This document shows positions 24,924 to 31,185 of a stretch of DNA of 31,185 nt, in pieces. Position 1 is the stretch's first letter, and every line of letters starts with the position of its first letter. The notes below the pieces were generated by a model. It was not told the origin of the DNA. It was given only the letters and a program-made list of their open reading frames with translations, and made no database searches. The position numbers were made by a program, and so were the translations under genes. The stretch is from CAZGAH01 sp964523295 (GTDB lineage Bacteria; Desulfobacterota; Desulfovibrionia; Desulfovibrionales; Desulfovibrionaceae): assembly GCA_964523295.1 (NCBI GenBank), contig CAZGAH010000051.1, positions 1 to 31,185 of the forward strand, written 5' to 3'.

Positions 24924-25652
24924 CTACAGAGAGGCCGCGCCGCTTATGGTCCAGTTGGGGTTGGGCACCTGGGGCAACCATTGCACCGTGTGCGTCAGGT
25001 TGCTGTACATGACCCAGACGGACTCCTTGCCATTCAGCGCATTGCGCCAATAGACATCCGCCAGGCCGTCGCCGTTGAAATCCGGGGCGCCGACGATGCT
25101 CCAGTTGGTGCCGGCGACCGTGGCCAGGCTGCCCGAGCCAGTGACGGTGATGCCGTTCAGATACCAGACGAAGTTTTCGCCGGTCACGGCGTTGCGCAGG
25201 AGCAGGTCCACGTAACTGTCGCCGTTGAAGTCCCCGCCGCCGGCAAAGGACCAGTTCGTGTCCGGGACGGGCGTGAAGGCCGCGCCGGTATGGCTGGCGC
25301 CATCCATGTACCAGACCCGGTTTTCCCCGGTGCTTGTGTTGCGCCAGAACAGGTCGGCCTTGGTGTCGCGGTTGAAGTCTCCGGTGGCCTGAATCTGCCA
25401 GGCCTGGTCGGCGACGGTCGCCGCCTGCACCGCGGTGGGCGTGCCATTGCGGATCAGCCAGAGCACGTTCTCGCCGGTGCTCGTGTTGCGCCAGACAATA
25501 TCGACCTGGCCATCGCCATCAAAATCGCCGGTTCCGGACATCCGCCAGACCGGGCGCACGACCTGGTAATCGGAGGTCGCAGTCACGGCCGTACCGGCCA
25601 TGTGCCAGAGCTTATTGCGGCCGTCGGCGGTGTTGCGCCAGAAGACCGAAGG
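24924..25652 (-). repeat. FG-GAP/VCBS-like tail module, copy 2
   Basis: Encodes residues 617-858 of the C25-like protease. It has the same five-unit layout as copies 1 and 3: FWRNTADGRNKLW, VWRNTSTGENVLW, FWRNTSTGENRVW, LLRNAVTGENFVW, YWRNALNGKESVW, ending NWTISGAASL. The fourth unit has Leu instead of the aromatic in all three copies, so units keep their position-specific identity. Confidence 0.85.
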
Positions 25653-27500
25653 CGTGGTATACATGTTCAGCGTCGTGGTCGGATCGCCCATGAGATTGAT
25701 CTCGAAGCCAAGCCAGCGATAGACGCCCTGCGTGTAATCGAGGGCCTTTTTCGATTCGTTGTTGGCCTGGCCAAGACGGCGGGTGTTCGTCTGGAACAGG
25801 GTCTCGACGAACTTGCGATGGACCCAGTTGGAACTGCCGTCAACAGTGGAGCCGGAATTATACCAGCCATACCGCGAGTTGCCGATGTAGGCGAAGGCGT
25901 TGTGCGCGTTTCTGACCAGAAAGTCCTCGCCCATGCTGTTCGTGGCACTGTAGCTACCCGGAGTTGTATTCCTTCTGTCGAACGAATTCGAGTAACATCC
26001 CTGACTATACACTAAAAAATAAAAGGAATTTGAAACAGTATCCAAATCACCGTTGTCCATCTTCATGTTGTAATCGACATTGGAATGGCCAAGATGGAAG
26101 ACCATGTTGTAGGAATTGCTGGAAAGCGTGGTTATCAGCGTCGATTTCGGCCAGTCATTCGAGGCAGCGTCCCGATCATAGAGCGTGTCCCGAGGCATGG
26201 CGTTCATGGCCTCGTAGAGATAATCCATGCGGTCGCCGCCCCAGGTCGGCGTCGTGTCCAGCTTCTCGCCGACGAGAAACGCGCGATACGGGTTTGTCGA
26301 GGAGGACTCGTAGGCGATGATTTTCGTGATGGCGGTCTGGATCTCCGCCGCCGTTTCCGCCGGGATACGTCCGACAGCGACCTCGGCCAGCCAGTCGATG
26401 TCGCCGCCGTTGGCGCCGTCGTTCGTTTCGCCGAACAGGTTGTTGTTGTTGCTGTCCCAGTTTCCGTCCAGGCAGGCGTAGTAATAATCCGAGGGAATGT
26501 AGCTGTCTTCGTAGGCCCCGACAGTTGCCGTGCAGCCTCGCGTCGGCACGGCCTGGTTCGTGGGCACGCCGTGGGCATGGCCGCCCAGGAGCACGAAGCG
26601 GGTGCCGTAGTTGGCGTAGCTGTCGATGATGAAGTTACGGATACGCTCGGCGCGATCCCGACCGGCCACCGTGGCGACGATGTTCTCCACCGTGGCCGTA
26701 TACGTGACGAATCCGCCGCCCGCGGCCGAGGCGCGGTGGGCGAGCAGCGACGCGAAAGAGGACTGGAGCGCCTCCGTGGTGATGAGCAGATACTGCCGGC
26801 TCGAATCGGGCTGCATGGAGGAACCCGAGTCGGGCAGTGCGGGGAGCGATTCGTCATTGTCGATGAAATTGCGCACCGCGTCGAAATCGTTCCCAAGCGG
26901 GCGGGGGGGCAGCCGGTCGGCCGGTGCGGCGCCGCCGTCCGAGGTCTGCACGGTCACCGTTACCGAGGCCGCGCACTCCAGCGTACCGGAGCCCGGATAG
27001 TAGCGCACGGGGAAAAAATTGGTGATCACGATACGCCAGCCATGCAGCCATTGATCCGACGCCCGGCGCCAGGCCTGCGGCGGATAGGGCTCGTTGCTGC
27101 TGTAGACGGCCTGGTCTGCCGCTTCCGGCGCCTGCTTCGCGGGCGCGCTGATGGGCTGCGGCGAGACCGCGTGTGCCAGCGTATACGTCCCGGGCAAGGC
27201 CTGCACCCCGTTCAGGACAACAGCCACGCTGTCCACGACCTGATCGTCGGGGATATGCAGGCGCGAGAACAACATCGGCACGAGCGGGGCCCCGGGTACT
27301 TTGGCGTCTTGCTGCGCGCCCGCGATGTCGACAACGGCCGTTCCATCCGGGAGCATCCGGACGCTGGGCGTTCCGACTGGATAGGTGTGGGTAAAGGTCG
27401 CCGCCAGCAACGCCGGCGGACAGAGCAGCAGCGCGAGCAGCCCCAGCGCGATGCAGCCGGACAATAACGGGGTGATACGTCGTTGAATCAGGGTACGCAT
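24924..27500 (-). CDS. Predicted secreted C25 (gingipain-like) cysteine protease with FG-GAP-like tail
   Basis: An 858-residue exported protein. ATG at 27500 is chosen because GGAGG lies just upstream and a signal peptide follows (MRTLIQRRITPLLSGCIALG and a hydrophobic stretch to about residue 33). The open frame reaching 28061 is the wrong frame of the next gene's tail. Order: propeptide-like region (about 34-235); peptidase C25 caspase-like domain (about 236-610) with VLLGGHAHGVPTNQ, His472 in VFHLGHSN, the nucleophile Cys502 in LVYSQGCYSNSF and the closing LMGDPTTTL; then the five-unit tail (617-858). C25 enzymes are usually secreted through the type IX system with a dedicated C-terminal signal. 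That signal is absent here and the shared tail takes its place. The substrate is unknown. Confidence 0.85.
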   Translation of the reverse strand: MRTLIQRRITPLLSGCIALGLLALLLCPPALLAATFTHTYPVGTPSVRMLPDGTAVVDIAGAQQDAKVPGAPLVPMLFSRLHIPDDQVVDSVAVVLNGVQALPGTYTLAHAVSPQPISAPAKQAPEAADQAVYSSNEPYPPQAWRRASDQWLHGWRIVITNFFPVRYYPGSGTLECAASVTVTVQTSDGGAAPADRLPPRPLGNDFDAVRNFIDNDESLPALPDSGSSMQPDSSRQYLLITTEALQSSFASLLAHRASAAGGGFVTYTATVENIVATVAGRDRAERIRNFIIDSYANYGTRFVLLGGHAHGVPTNQAVPTRGCTATVGAYEDSYIPSDYYYACLDGNWDSNNNNLFGETNDGANGGDIDWLAEVAVGRIPAETAAEIQTAITKIIAYESSSTNPYRAFLVGEKLDTTPTWGGDRMDYLYEAMNAMPRDTLYDRDAASNDWPKSTLITTLSSNSYNMVFHLGHSNVDYNMKMDNGDLDTVSNSFYFLVYSQGCYSNSFDRRNTTPGSYSATNSMGEDFLVRNAHNAFAYIGNSRYGWYNSGSTVDGSSNWVHRKFVETLFQTNTRRLGQANNESKKALDYTQGVYRWLGFEINLMGDPTTTLNMYTTPSVFWRNTADGRNKLWHMAGTAVTATSDYQVVRPVWRMSGTGDFDGDGQVDIVWRNTSTGENVLWLIRNGTPTAVQAATVADQAWQIQATGDFNRDTKADLFWRNTSTGENRVWYMDGASHTGAAFTPVPDTNWSFAGGGDFNGDSYVDLLLRNAVTGENFVWYLNGITVTGSGSLATVAGTNWSIVGAPDFNGDGLADVYWRNALNGKESVWVMYSNLTHTVQWLPQVPNPNWTISGAASL

Positions 27501-27604
27501 GAGTTCCTCCGTCAAGGTAATCCGGCATGTGCCGGACCGGCTGCGCCACGTGCCGCAGTACCGGCGTTGCGCGCAACCGATGCCACGGCGGCGACCGGTT
27601 GCAC

Positions 27605-27643
27605 AAAAATGATCCGGCCGATCCCCCATTTTGCCGGCCGGAT
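27605..27643 (-). terminator. Intrinsic terminator downstream of the M12-like protease gene
   Basis: A perfect 9-bp stem ATCCGGCCG/CGGCCGGAT (27612-27620 with 27635-27643) with a 14-base loop, followed on the minus strand by five U (27605-27609), about 27 bases after the stop. It shares the GCCGGCCGGAT block with the hairpin after the C39-like gene. Confidence 0.7.
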
Positions 27644-27670
27644 AAAATCCGAAACGCTGAAGCAGTCGGG

Positions 27671-28396
27671 TTAAAACGTCCCCGCGCCTCCGATGGTCCA
27701 GTTCGCGTTGGGCACGTCGCCCAGCCAGGTCGTCGTATGCCCCAGGCTGCTGTTCATGACCCAGACCGAGTTCTTGCCCGTCGCGCTGTTGCGCCAGAAG
27801 ATGTCCGGGAAGTTGTCGCCGTTGAAATCTGTCACAGCCACTATCCTCCAGCTGCCGTTGGCAATCTGATCGAAGCCGCGCGCGTCGATGACCGTGATGC
27901 CGTTCATGAACCAGATCGCATTTTCGCCCGTGGCGTAGTTGCGCAGGACGAGATCGGTCTTGCCGTCGCTGTTGAAGTCGCCCGTACCAGCGAAGGCCCA
28001 GTCGGCGTTCGGCAGGGCCGGGAACTCGGCGCCGGTCTGGTTGACGCCGTTCATGTACCATATCCGGTTGTTTCCCGTGCTCGTGTTACGCCACAACAGA
28101 TCGGTTATCCCGTTGCCGTCGTAGTCGCCGGTGGCCTGAATCTGCCAGTTCAGGTCGGCCACGGTGGCGGTCATTACCGTGGTCGGGGTGCCGGCGTTCA
28201 GCAGCCAGAGGGCGTTTTCGCCGGTCGTGCTGTGACGCCAGACCACGTCGGTCTGACCGTCGCCGTTGAAATCGCCCGTGCCGCCCATCCGCCAGACCAG
28301 GTTGACGGTGCGGTAATCGGTGGTGCTGGACAGGGTGGCGCCGGTGTAGTGCCAGACCTTGTTGCGACCGTCGACGATGTTGCGCCAGAAGAGGTT
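27671..28396 (-). repeat. FG-GAP/VCBS-like tail module, copy 3
   Basis: Encodes residues 424-664 of the M12-like protease: FWRNIVDGRNKVW, VWRHSTTGENALW, LWRNTSTGNNRIW, VLRNYATGENAIW, FWRNSATGKNSVW, ending NWTIGGAGTF. The order of units, the loop motifs and the Leu in unit four match copies 1 and 2. Confidence 0.85.
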
Positions 28397-29665
28397 GCTG
28401 GCGCCCGAGGCCACGGATTGACGCCAGTTGGCAGCGATGGTGCGCGTGTTGTTCAACGAGAGCCGGTTGTCGGCCGAATTGGCCGCCGTATAGACGATGC
28501 CCGTGGGAATGCCCTCGTACAGCGCCTCCGGGTTGGACCAGTAATTCACCGCCGGGCAGGATTCACCGGCGCAGTCGTAGGCCATAATCGTGCGGAAGCG
28601 CGGCGTGCCCGTGTATTGGTAGCCGTAAGAATAGCTGAAGACCCCCTGCTGAGAGGCGTTGGCACGGTCGTGGTGGCAGCCCTGGTTGTGGCCCATCTCA
28701 TGGGCCATGGTAAAGTTGTGCAGGCACTGGTTGGACACGACATTGTAGGCGTATCCGGCAAAATCTTCCGTGGTGCTGGTCATCAGCCAGCCCAGGCCGC
28801 AGTATTCGCCGCGATTGATGATCATGCTGACGATGTCGGCGCCGTACGCGTTGCGCAGGGAGTGTACGTCCGGCACCACGCCATTGGTCACGTCGTTCAG
28901 CGACTGATTAAACCCCGCGGATTCGTCGTAGGTGACCTGCCCCTGATGGACGAGGCGCATGCGCTGGACAACACCGCTGCTGGCGTAGCCCTGATTCGTC
29001 TCGGTGACGTCCACGGACACCGCGCTCTGCAAGGCGGCCAGCCCGCCGTAGGTGCTCACGGCACCCTGCGTGTACACGACCATGAGGTCGATCACCGAGC
29101 CGTCGTCGGGCTGGGCATTGGCGTTCGGCCGGGGCTGAAGGCTGCCCGGCGCCGGGACCCTGGGATCGGGATGCGGCCGGGCATAGCTGGAATCAATCTG
29201 GCGCAGGGCATACACGTCGTTACCGGCATAACTGATTTCGAACAGATCGCCCTGCCCGGTGCGTATCCGGCCCGAGGCGACGCCATTCGTCACGCCGATG
29301 GCCACAAAGCTCTGCGGCGAGCCCGCCACCTGCCCGACCCAGACCCGCGTCGGTCCGGCCCCGGGGAATTCCGTACGCAGGTGCACAACTTCCAGGTCGA
29401 AGCCGGGAAAAAGATTGAAGCGCACGGGCATCGGCGCCGCGTCGGCCTGCCCCCTGGCGGGACCGTCCGTGAGCAACGCCAGGTTCAGCCCGACGTACCG
29501 CTCCCTGAGCACCTCGCCCGGTCCCGCATCGGGAGCAAAGCTCCGATCGGCCTCCTGCGCCGGGGAGAAAAGCCCGTCCCCGGCCTGTGCACCTGTCGTC
29601 AGGGCCAACAGGAAGATCAAAAAAACAGCAGTGAACAGACGAAGCAATCCGAATCGCAGAGTCAT
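27671..29665 (-). CDS. Predicted secreted M12B/reprolysin-like zinc metalloprotease with FG-GAP-like tail
   Basis: A 664-residue exported protein. ATG at 29665 is supported by AAGGAGAG just upstream and by the signal peptide it starts (MTLRFGLLRLFTAVFLIFLL, cut near TGAQA). Order: pro-domain (about 29-185); metzincin catalytic domain (about 190-415) with the zinc motif HEMGHNQGCHH (His322, Glu323, His326, His332) followed by Asp333; the Met-turn in TIMAYDC (Met361); then the five-unit tail (424-664). Several cysteines in the catalytic domain could form disulfides. The family includes secreted bacterial reprolysin-like proteins; the substrate is not predictable. A clear promoter lies upstream at 29740-29768, so this is the first gene of the protease set and has its own terminator. 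Confidence 0.88.
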   Translation of the reverse strand: MTLRFGLLRLFTAVFLIFLLALTTGAQAGDGLFSPAQEADRSFAPDAGPGEVLRERYVGLNLALLTDGPARGQADAAPMPVRFNLFPGFDLEVVHLRTEFPGAGPTRVWVGQVAGSPQSFVAIGVTNGVASGRIRTGQGDLFEISYAGNDVYALRQIDSSYARPHPDPRVPAPGSLQPRPNANAQPDDGSVIDLMVVYTQGAVSTYGGLAALQSAVSVDVTETNQGYASSGVVQRMRLVHQGQVTYDESAGFNQSLNDVTNGVVPDVHSLRNAYGADIVSMIINRGEYCGLGWLMTSTTEDFAGYAYNVVSNQCLHNFTMAHEMGHNQGCHHDRANASQQGVFSYSYGYQYTGTPRFRTIMAYDCAGESCPAVNYWSNPEALYEGIPTGIVYTAANSADNRLSLNNTRTIAANWRQSVASGASNLFWRNIVDGRNKVWHYTGATLSSTTDYRTVNLVWRMGGTGDFNGDGQTDVVWRHSTTGENALWLLNAGTPTTVMTATVADLNWQIQATGDYDGNGITDLLWRNTSTGNNRIWYMNGVNQTGAEFPALPNADWAFAGTGDFNSDGKTDLVLRNYATGENAIWFMNGITVIDARGFDQIANGSWRIVAVTDFNGDNFPDIFWRNSATGKNSVWVMNSSLGHTTTWLGDVPNANWTIGGAGTF

Positions 29666-29739
29666 ACGCTCTCCTTCGGGAATTCTCGTTGCATGGTTCA
29701 CGGAATGGACGACAGAAATTATTTTTTCTATTTTGATTG

Positions 29740-29768
29740 CGTATATACTATTTCTCAACCGCAGTCAA
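29740..29768 (-). promoter_or_regulatory. Promoter of the M12-like protease gene
   Basis: On the minus strand TTGACT (29768-29763), a 17-base spacer and TATACG (29745-29740) sit in an AT-rich patch 75-103 bases upstream of the start, leaving a leader of roughly 65-70 bases. TATATA, two bases earlier, is an alternative -10. Confidence 0.6.
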
Positions 29769-29834
29769 GAATCATTTTTTTTGGCGAAGGCCGGGAAGAG
29801 AGAGGCCACGCGGGCGAGAGGCAAGAATTTGCGC

Positions 29835-31127
29835 TCAGAGTATGCGCCGTAATCGGGCGTTGTGTCGAAACTGCCTGCCGGTCTTGGCCAGGTCGCGGCC
29901 TTCGATGCGCACCACGTCCGCCGTGGCGATGCGCGCGGGGAACAGACCGCCGATGCCGAGCGCATCGAACAGCCGGCCGTTCTCCTGCTCGTCGGCGACA
30001 AAGGCGCGCACCTTGTCCACGTCGCCAAAGCCGCTGGAGAGCACCAGACCGACCCGGGGGTACCCGGCCTGATCCAGGGCCTGACGCAGGCGCCGCGCGG
30101 AGGCGATGGTGACGCCGGGACCCGTGTGCCAGGGGCGACCGTCGAAGGGAACGCCCCCCTGGGCCACGTTCTCGCCGGCCGTATCCAGGCGCACCGCCTG
30201 CAGCCGGTCTCCGAGCGCCGCCGCCGTGGCCAGGGCATCGTCAATTTCGCGGTTGAACGTATCCACGAGCGCAACGCGCGGGACGGTTGGATCGATGTGC
30301 CGGTCAAAGGCCCGCGCGGCCTCCACCGTGGCCCGCTCCGGGCCATAACGCCAGGCAAAGGCCAGCACCAGCGCGTGCGGTATGGTGCCCACGCCGTCGG
30401 CGAGTCCGGCGGCCCGTGCCCCGGCCTGCGTGGAGCAGGCGTTGAAGCCGGCGTGGACTACGGCCCGGCTGATAGCCTCGTCCTGCGACCAGTGCCAGTG
30501 CCGGGCGCCGAAATAGAGCAACGGCCGCGCGCCCGCAAGCGCACGGATTGCCGCGGCCCGGCGGGCAATGGCATCGAGCTCGGGCGCCTGCCCGTCATTC
30601 ATCTCCGACGTACGCGCAGTCAGCACGCCCAGGTACAGGGTCTCCAGCTCGACGATATCCTGCAGCCGGCCCNNNNNNNNNNNNNNNNNNNNNNNNNNNN
30701 NNNNNNNNNNNNNNNNNNNNNNNNNNNNNNNNNNNNNNNNNNNNNNNNNNNNNNNNNNNNNNNNNNNNNNNNNNNNNNNNNNNNNNNNNNNNNNNNNNNN
30801 NNNNNNNNNNNNNNNNNNNNNNNNNNNNNNNNNNNNNNNNNNNNNNNNNNNNNNNNNNNNNNNNNNNNNNATAAGCATCAGCGGCTCGCCGGGCGCGTAT
30901 TCGCTGCCTTCGGGAAGTGCCGACACCTGCCCCCCGTTGCGCACGAGCCCCGAGCAGGCGGCCACGAGGTCCACTGCCTCGCGCACGCCGTACACCCGGG
31001 CCGGCCCCTGCCGGATGAACACCTGGATGGTTACGCGCGGGTCGAGCCCCTCTGCGGCGAGTACCTGCGCCGAGCGGAGGAAGTAGGCGTCCGTGTAGGG
31101 CTGGTGGCACGCAGGCGGCGCTGGCAT
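29835..31127 (-). CDS. pncB: Nicotinate phosphoribosyltransferase (interrupted by an assembly gap)
   Basis: Converts nicotinate and phosphoribosyl pyrophosphate to nicotinate mononucleotide in NAD salvage, in the cytosol. About 430 residues if the 198 N are correctly sized; the frame is kept across them. N-terminal YTDAYFLRSAQVLAAEGLDP and VTIQVF fit the family's opening. After the gap come LQDIVELETLYLGVLTART, FGARHWHW, GFNACSTQAGARAAGL, GTIPHALVLAFAW, VALVDTFNREIDDAL, VRLDTAGENV and LSSGFGDVDKVRAF, the phosphate-binding style barrel segments of this family. About 66 residues (roughly 86-151) cannot be checked. The start ATG at 31127 has only a weak ribosome site and lies 3 bases after the upstream partial gene's stop, so it is probably cotranscribed with that gene. 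Confidence 0.88.
   Translation of the reverse strand: MPAPPACHQPYTDAYFLRSAQVLAAEGLDPRVTIQVFIRQGPARVYGVREAVDLVAACSGLVRNGGQVSALPEGSEYAPGEPLMLXXXXXXXXXXXXXXXXXXXXXXXXXXXXXXXXXXXXXXXXXXXXXXXXXXXXXXXXXXXXXXXXXXXGRLQDIVELETLYLGVLTARTSEMNDGQAPELDAIARRAAAIRALAGARPLLYFGARHWHWSQDEAISRAVVHAGFNACSTQAGARAAGLADGVGTIPHALVLAFAWRYGPERATVEAARAFDRHIDPTVPRVALVDTFNREIDDALATAAALGDRLQAVRLDTAGENVAQGGVPFDGRPWHTGPGVTIASARRLRQALDQAGYPRVGLVLSSGFGDVDKVRAFVADEQENGRLFDALGIGGLFPARIATADVVRIEGRDLAKTGRQFRHNARLRRIL
30673..30870. other. Assembly gap (198 N) inside the nicotinate phosphoribosyltransferase
   Basis: A run of 198 N. The length is a multiple of three, and the protein reads in one frame on both sides, so the gap size is probably estimated correctly from read pairs. 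Confidence 0.95.
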
Positions 31128-31130
31128 GAA

Positions 31131-31185
31131 TTACTGCGGCCGCACGGGCCTGTTGCCCGGACCGACGATGACAATCCGGGGGCAG
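31131..31185 (-). CDS. C-terminal end of an unidentified upstream gene
   Basis: The minus strand entering from the right edge reads CPRIVIVGPGNRPVRPQ and then TAA at 31133-31131, three bases before the ATG of the phosphoribosyltransferase. The tight spacing suggests an operon partner. Seventeen residues are too few to name a family. It might be chance, but the frame and position are typical of a real gene end. Confidence 0.4.
   Translation of the reverse strand, partial: CPRIVIVGPGNRPVRPQ

Noticed and set aside
27501..28061. N-terminal extension making the C25-like protease 1045 residues
   Set aside because: It is the wrong frame of the M12-like gene's tail plus the intergenic terminator. 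A signal peptide with GGAGG fixes the start at 27500.
22793..28396. CRISPR array or DNA satellite
   Set aside because: The repeats are imperfect, in frame, coding for protein units of about 45-50 residues, with no constant spacers.
27527..30112. Long plus-strand open frame (861 codons) opposite the proteases
   Set aside because: Antisense to well-supported protease coding sequence; such frames stay open because of high GC, and the composition (Gly/Val/Arg/His-rich) resembles no family.

Overview
The window is a GC-rich bacterial chromosome fragment with compact gene packing, clear Shine-Dalgarno sites and two runs of N (20682-20691 and 30673-30870), so it is probably a draft scaffold. The gene content fits an anaerobic or sulfur/metal-metabolising Gram-negative, and Desulfobacterota ('Deltaproteobacteria') is my best guess. 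The reasons are a MoeA fused to a periplasmic-binding-protein-like domain, DsbD, a cobyric acid synthase and signal-peptide-bearing exoproteases. This placement is an inference; no rRNA or other phylogenetic marker is present.

Layout. Positions 1-2363 (+) hold metabolic genes: the 3' end of asd, a class IV aminotransferase and purU. Positions 2570-3542 (-) are a visibly AT-richer patch with an ImmA/IrrE-type metallopeptidase overlapping a two-helix membrane protein, probably acquired. Positions 3795-4159 (-) hold a sigma70-like promoter, about 330 nt without a convincing ORF, and a strong intrinsic terminator: a candidate structured ncRNA. Positions 4179-9753 (-) hold a small Zn-ribbon protein, dsbD, moeA and moeA-PBP. 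Then come hemW (+), a RidA with an apparent secretory N-terminal extension (-), and cobQ (-). Divergent from cobQ is a 760-residue STAS / unknown / APH-kinase-like fusion (+), followed by a complete sugar PTS (+): a nagE-type EIICBA, HPr and Enzyme I.

Positions 20205-22670 (+) hold a type II restriction-modification pair with its own promoter: an m5C methyltransferase (interrupted by an assembly gap) and a PD-ExK endonuclease resembling the ApaLI family. Positions 22734-29768 (-) hold the most striking region: three consecutive predicted secreted proteases of unrelated catalytic types (C39-like cysteine, C25/gingipain-like cysteine, M12B-like zinc). All three end in the same ~240-residue five-unit FG-GAP/VCBS-like module, each followed by its own GGCCGG-cored hairpin. 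The window ends with a nicotinate phosphoribosyltransferase (-) interrupted by a gap, and the last codons of another minus-strand gene.

How the genes work together. EIICBA, HPr and Enzyme I form one complete phosphorelay for importing an amino sugar or glucose. The STAS-kinase fusion directly upstream may be a regulator, but that is conjecture. The two MoeA proteins belong to molybdenum/tungsten cofactor assembly. The three proteases look like one exoenzyme set that diversified by joining different catalytic heads to a common tail. Best candidates for something undescribed are the shared-tail protease set, the STAS-kinase fusion, the candidate ncRNA at 3795-4125, the dual-start RidA, and the ImmA/membrane-protein pair.
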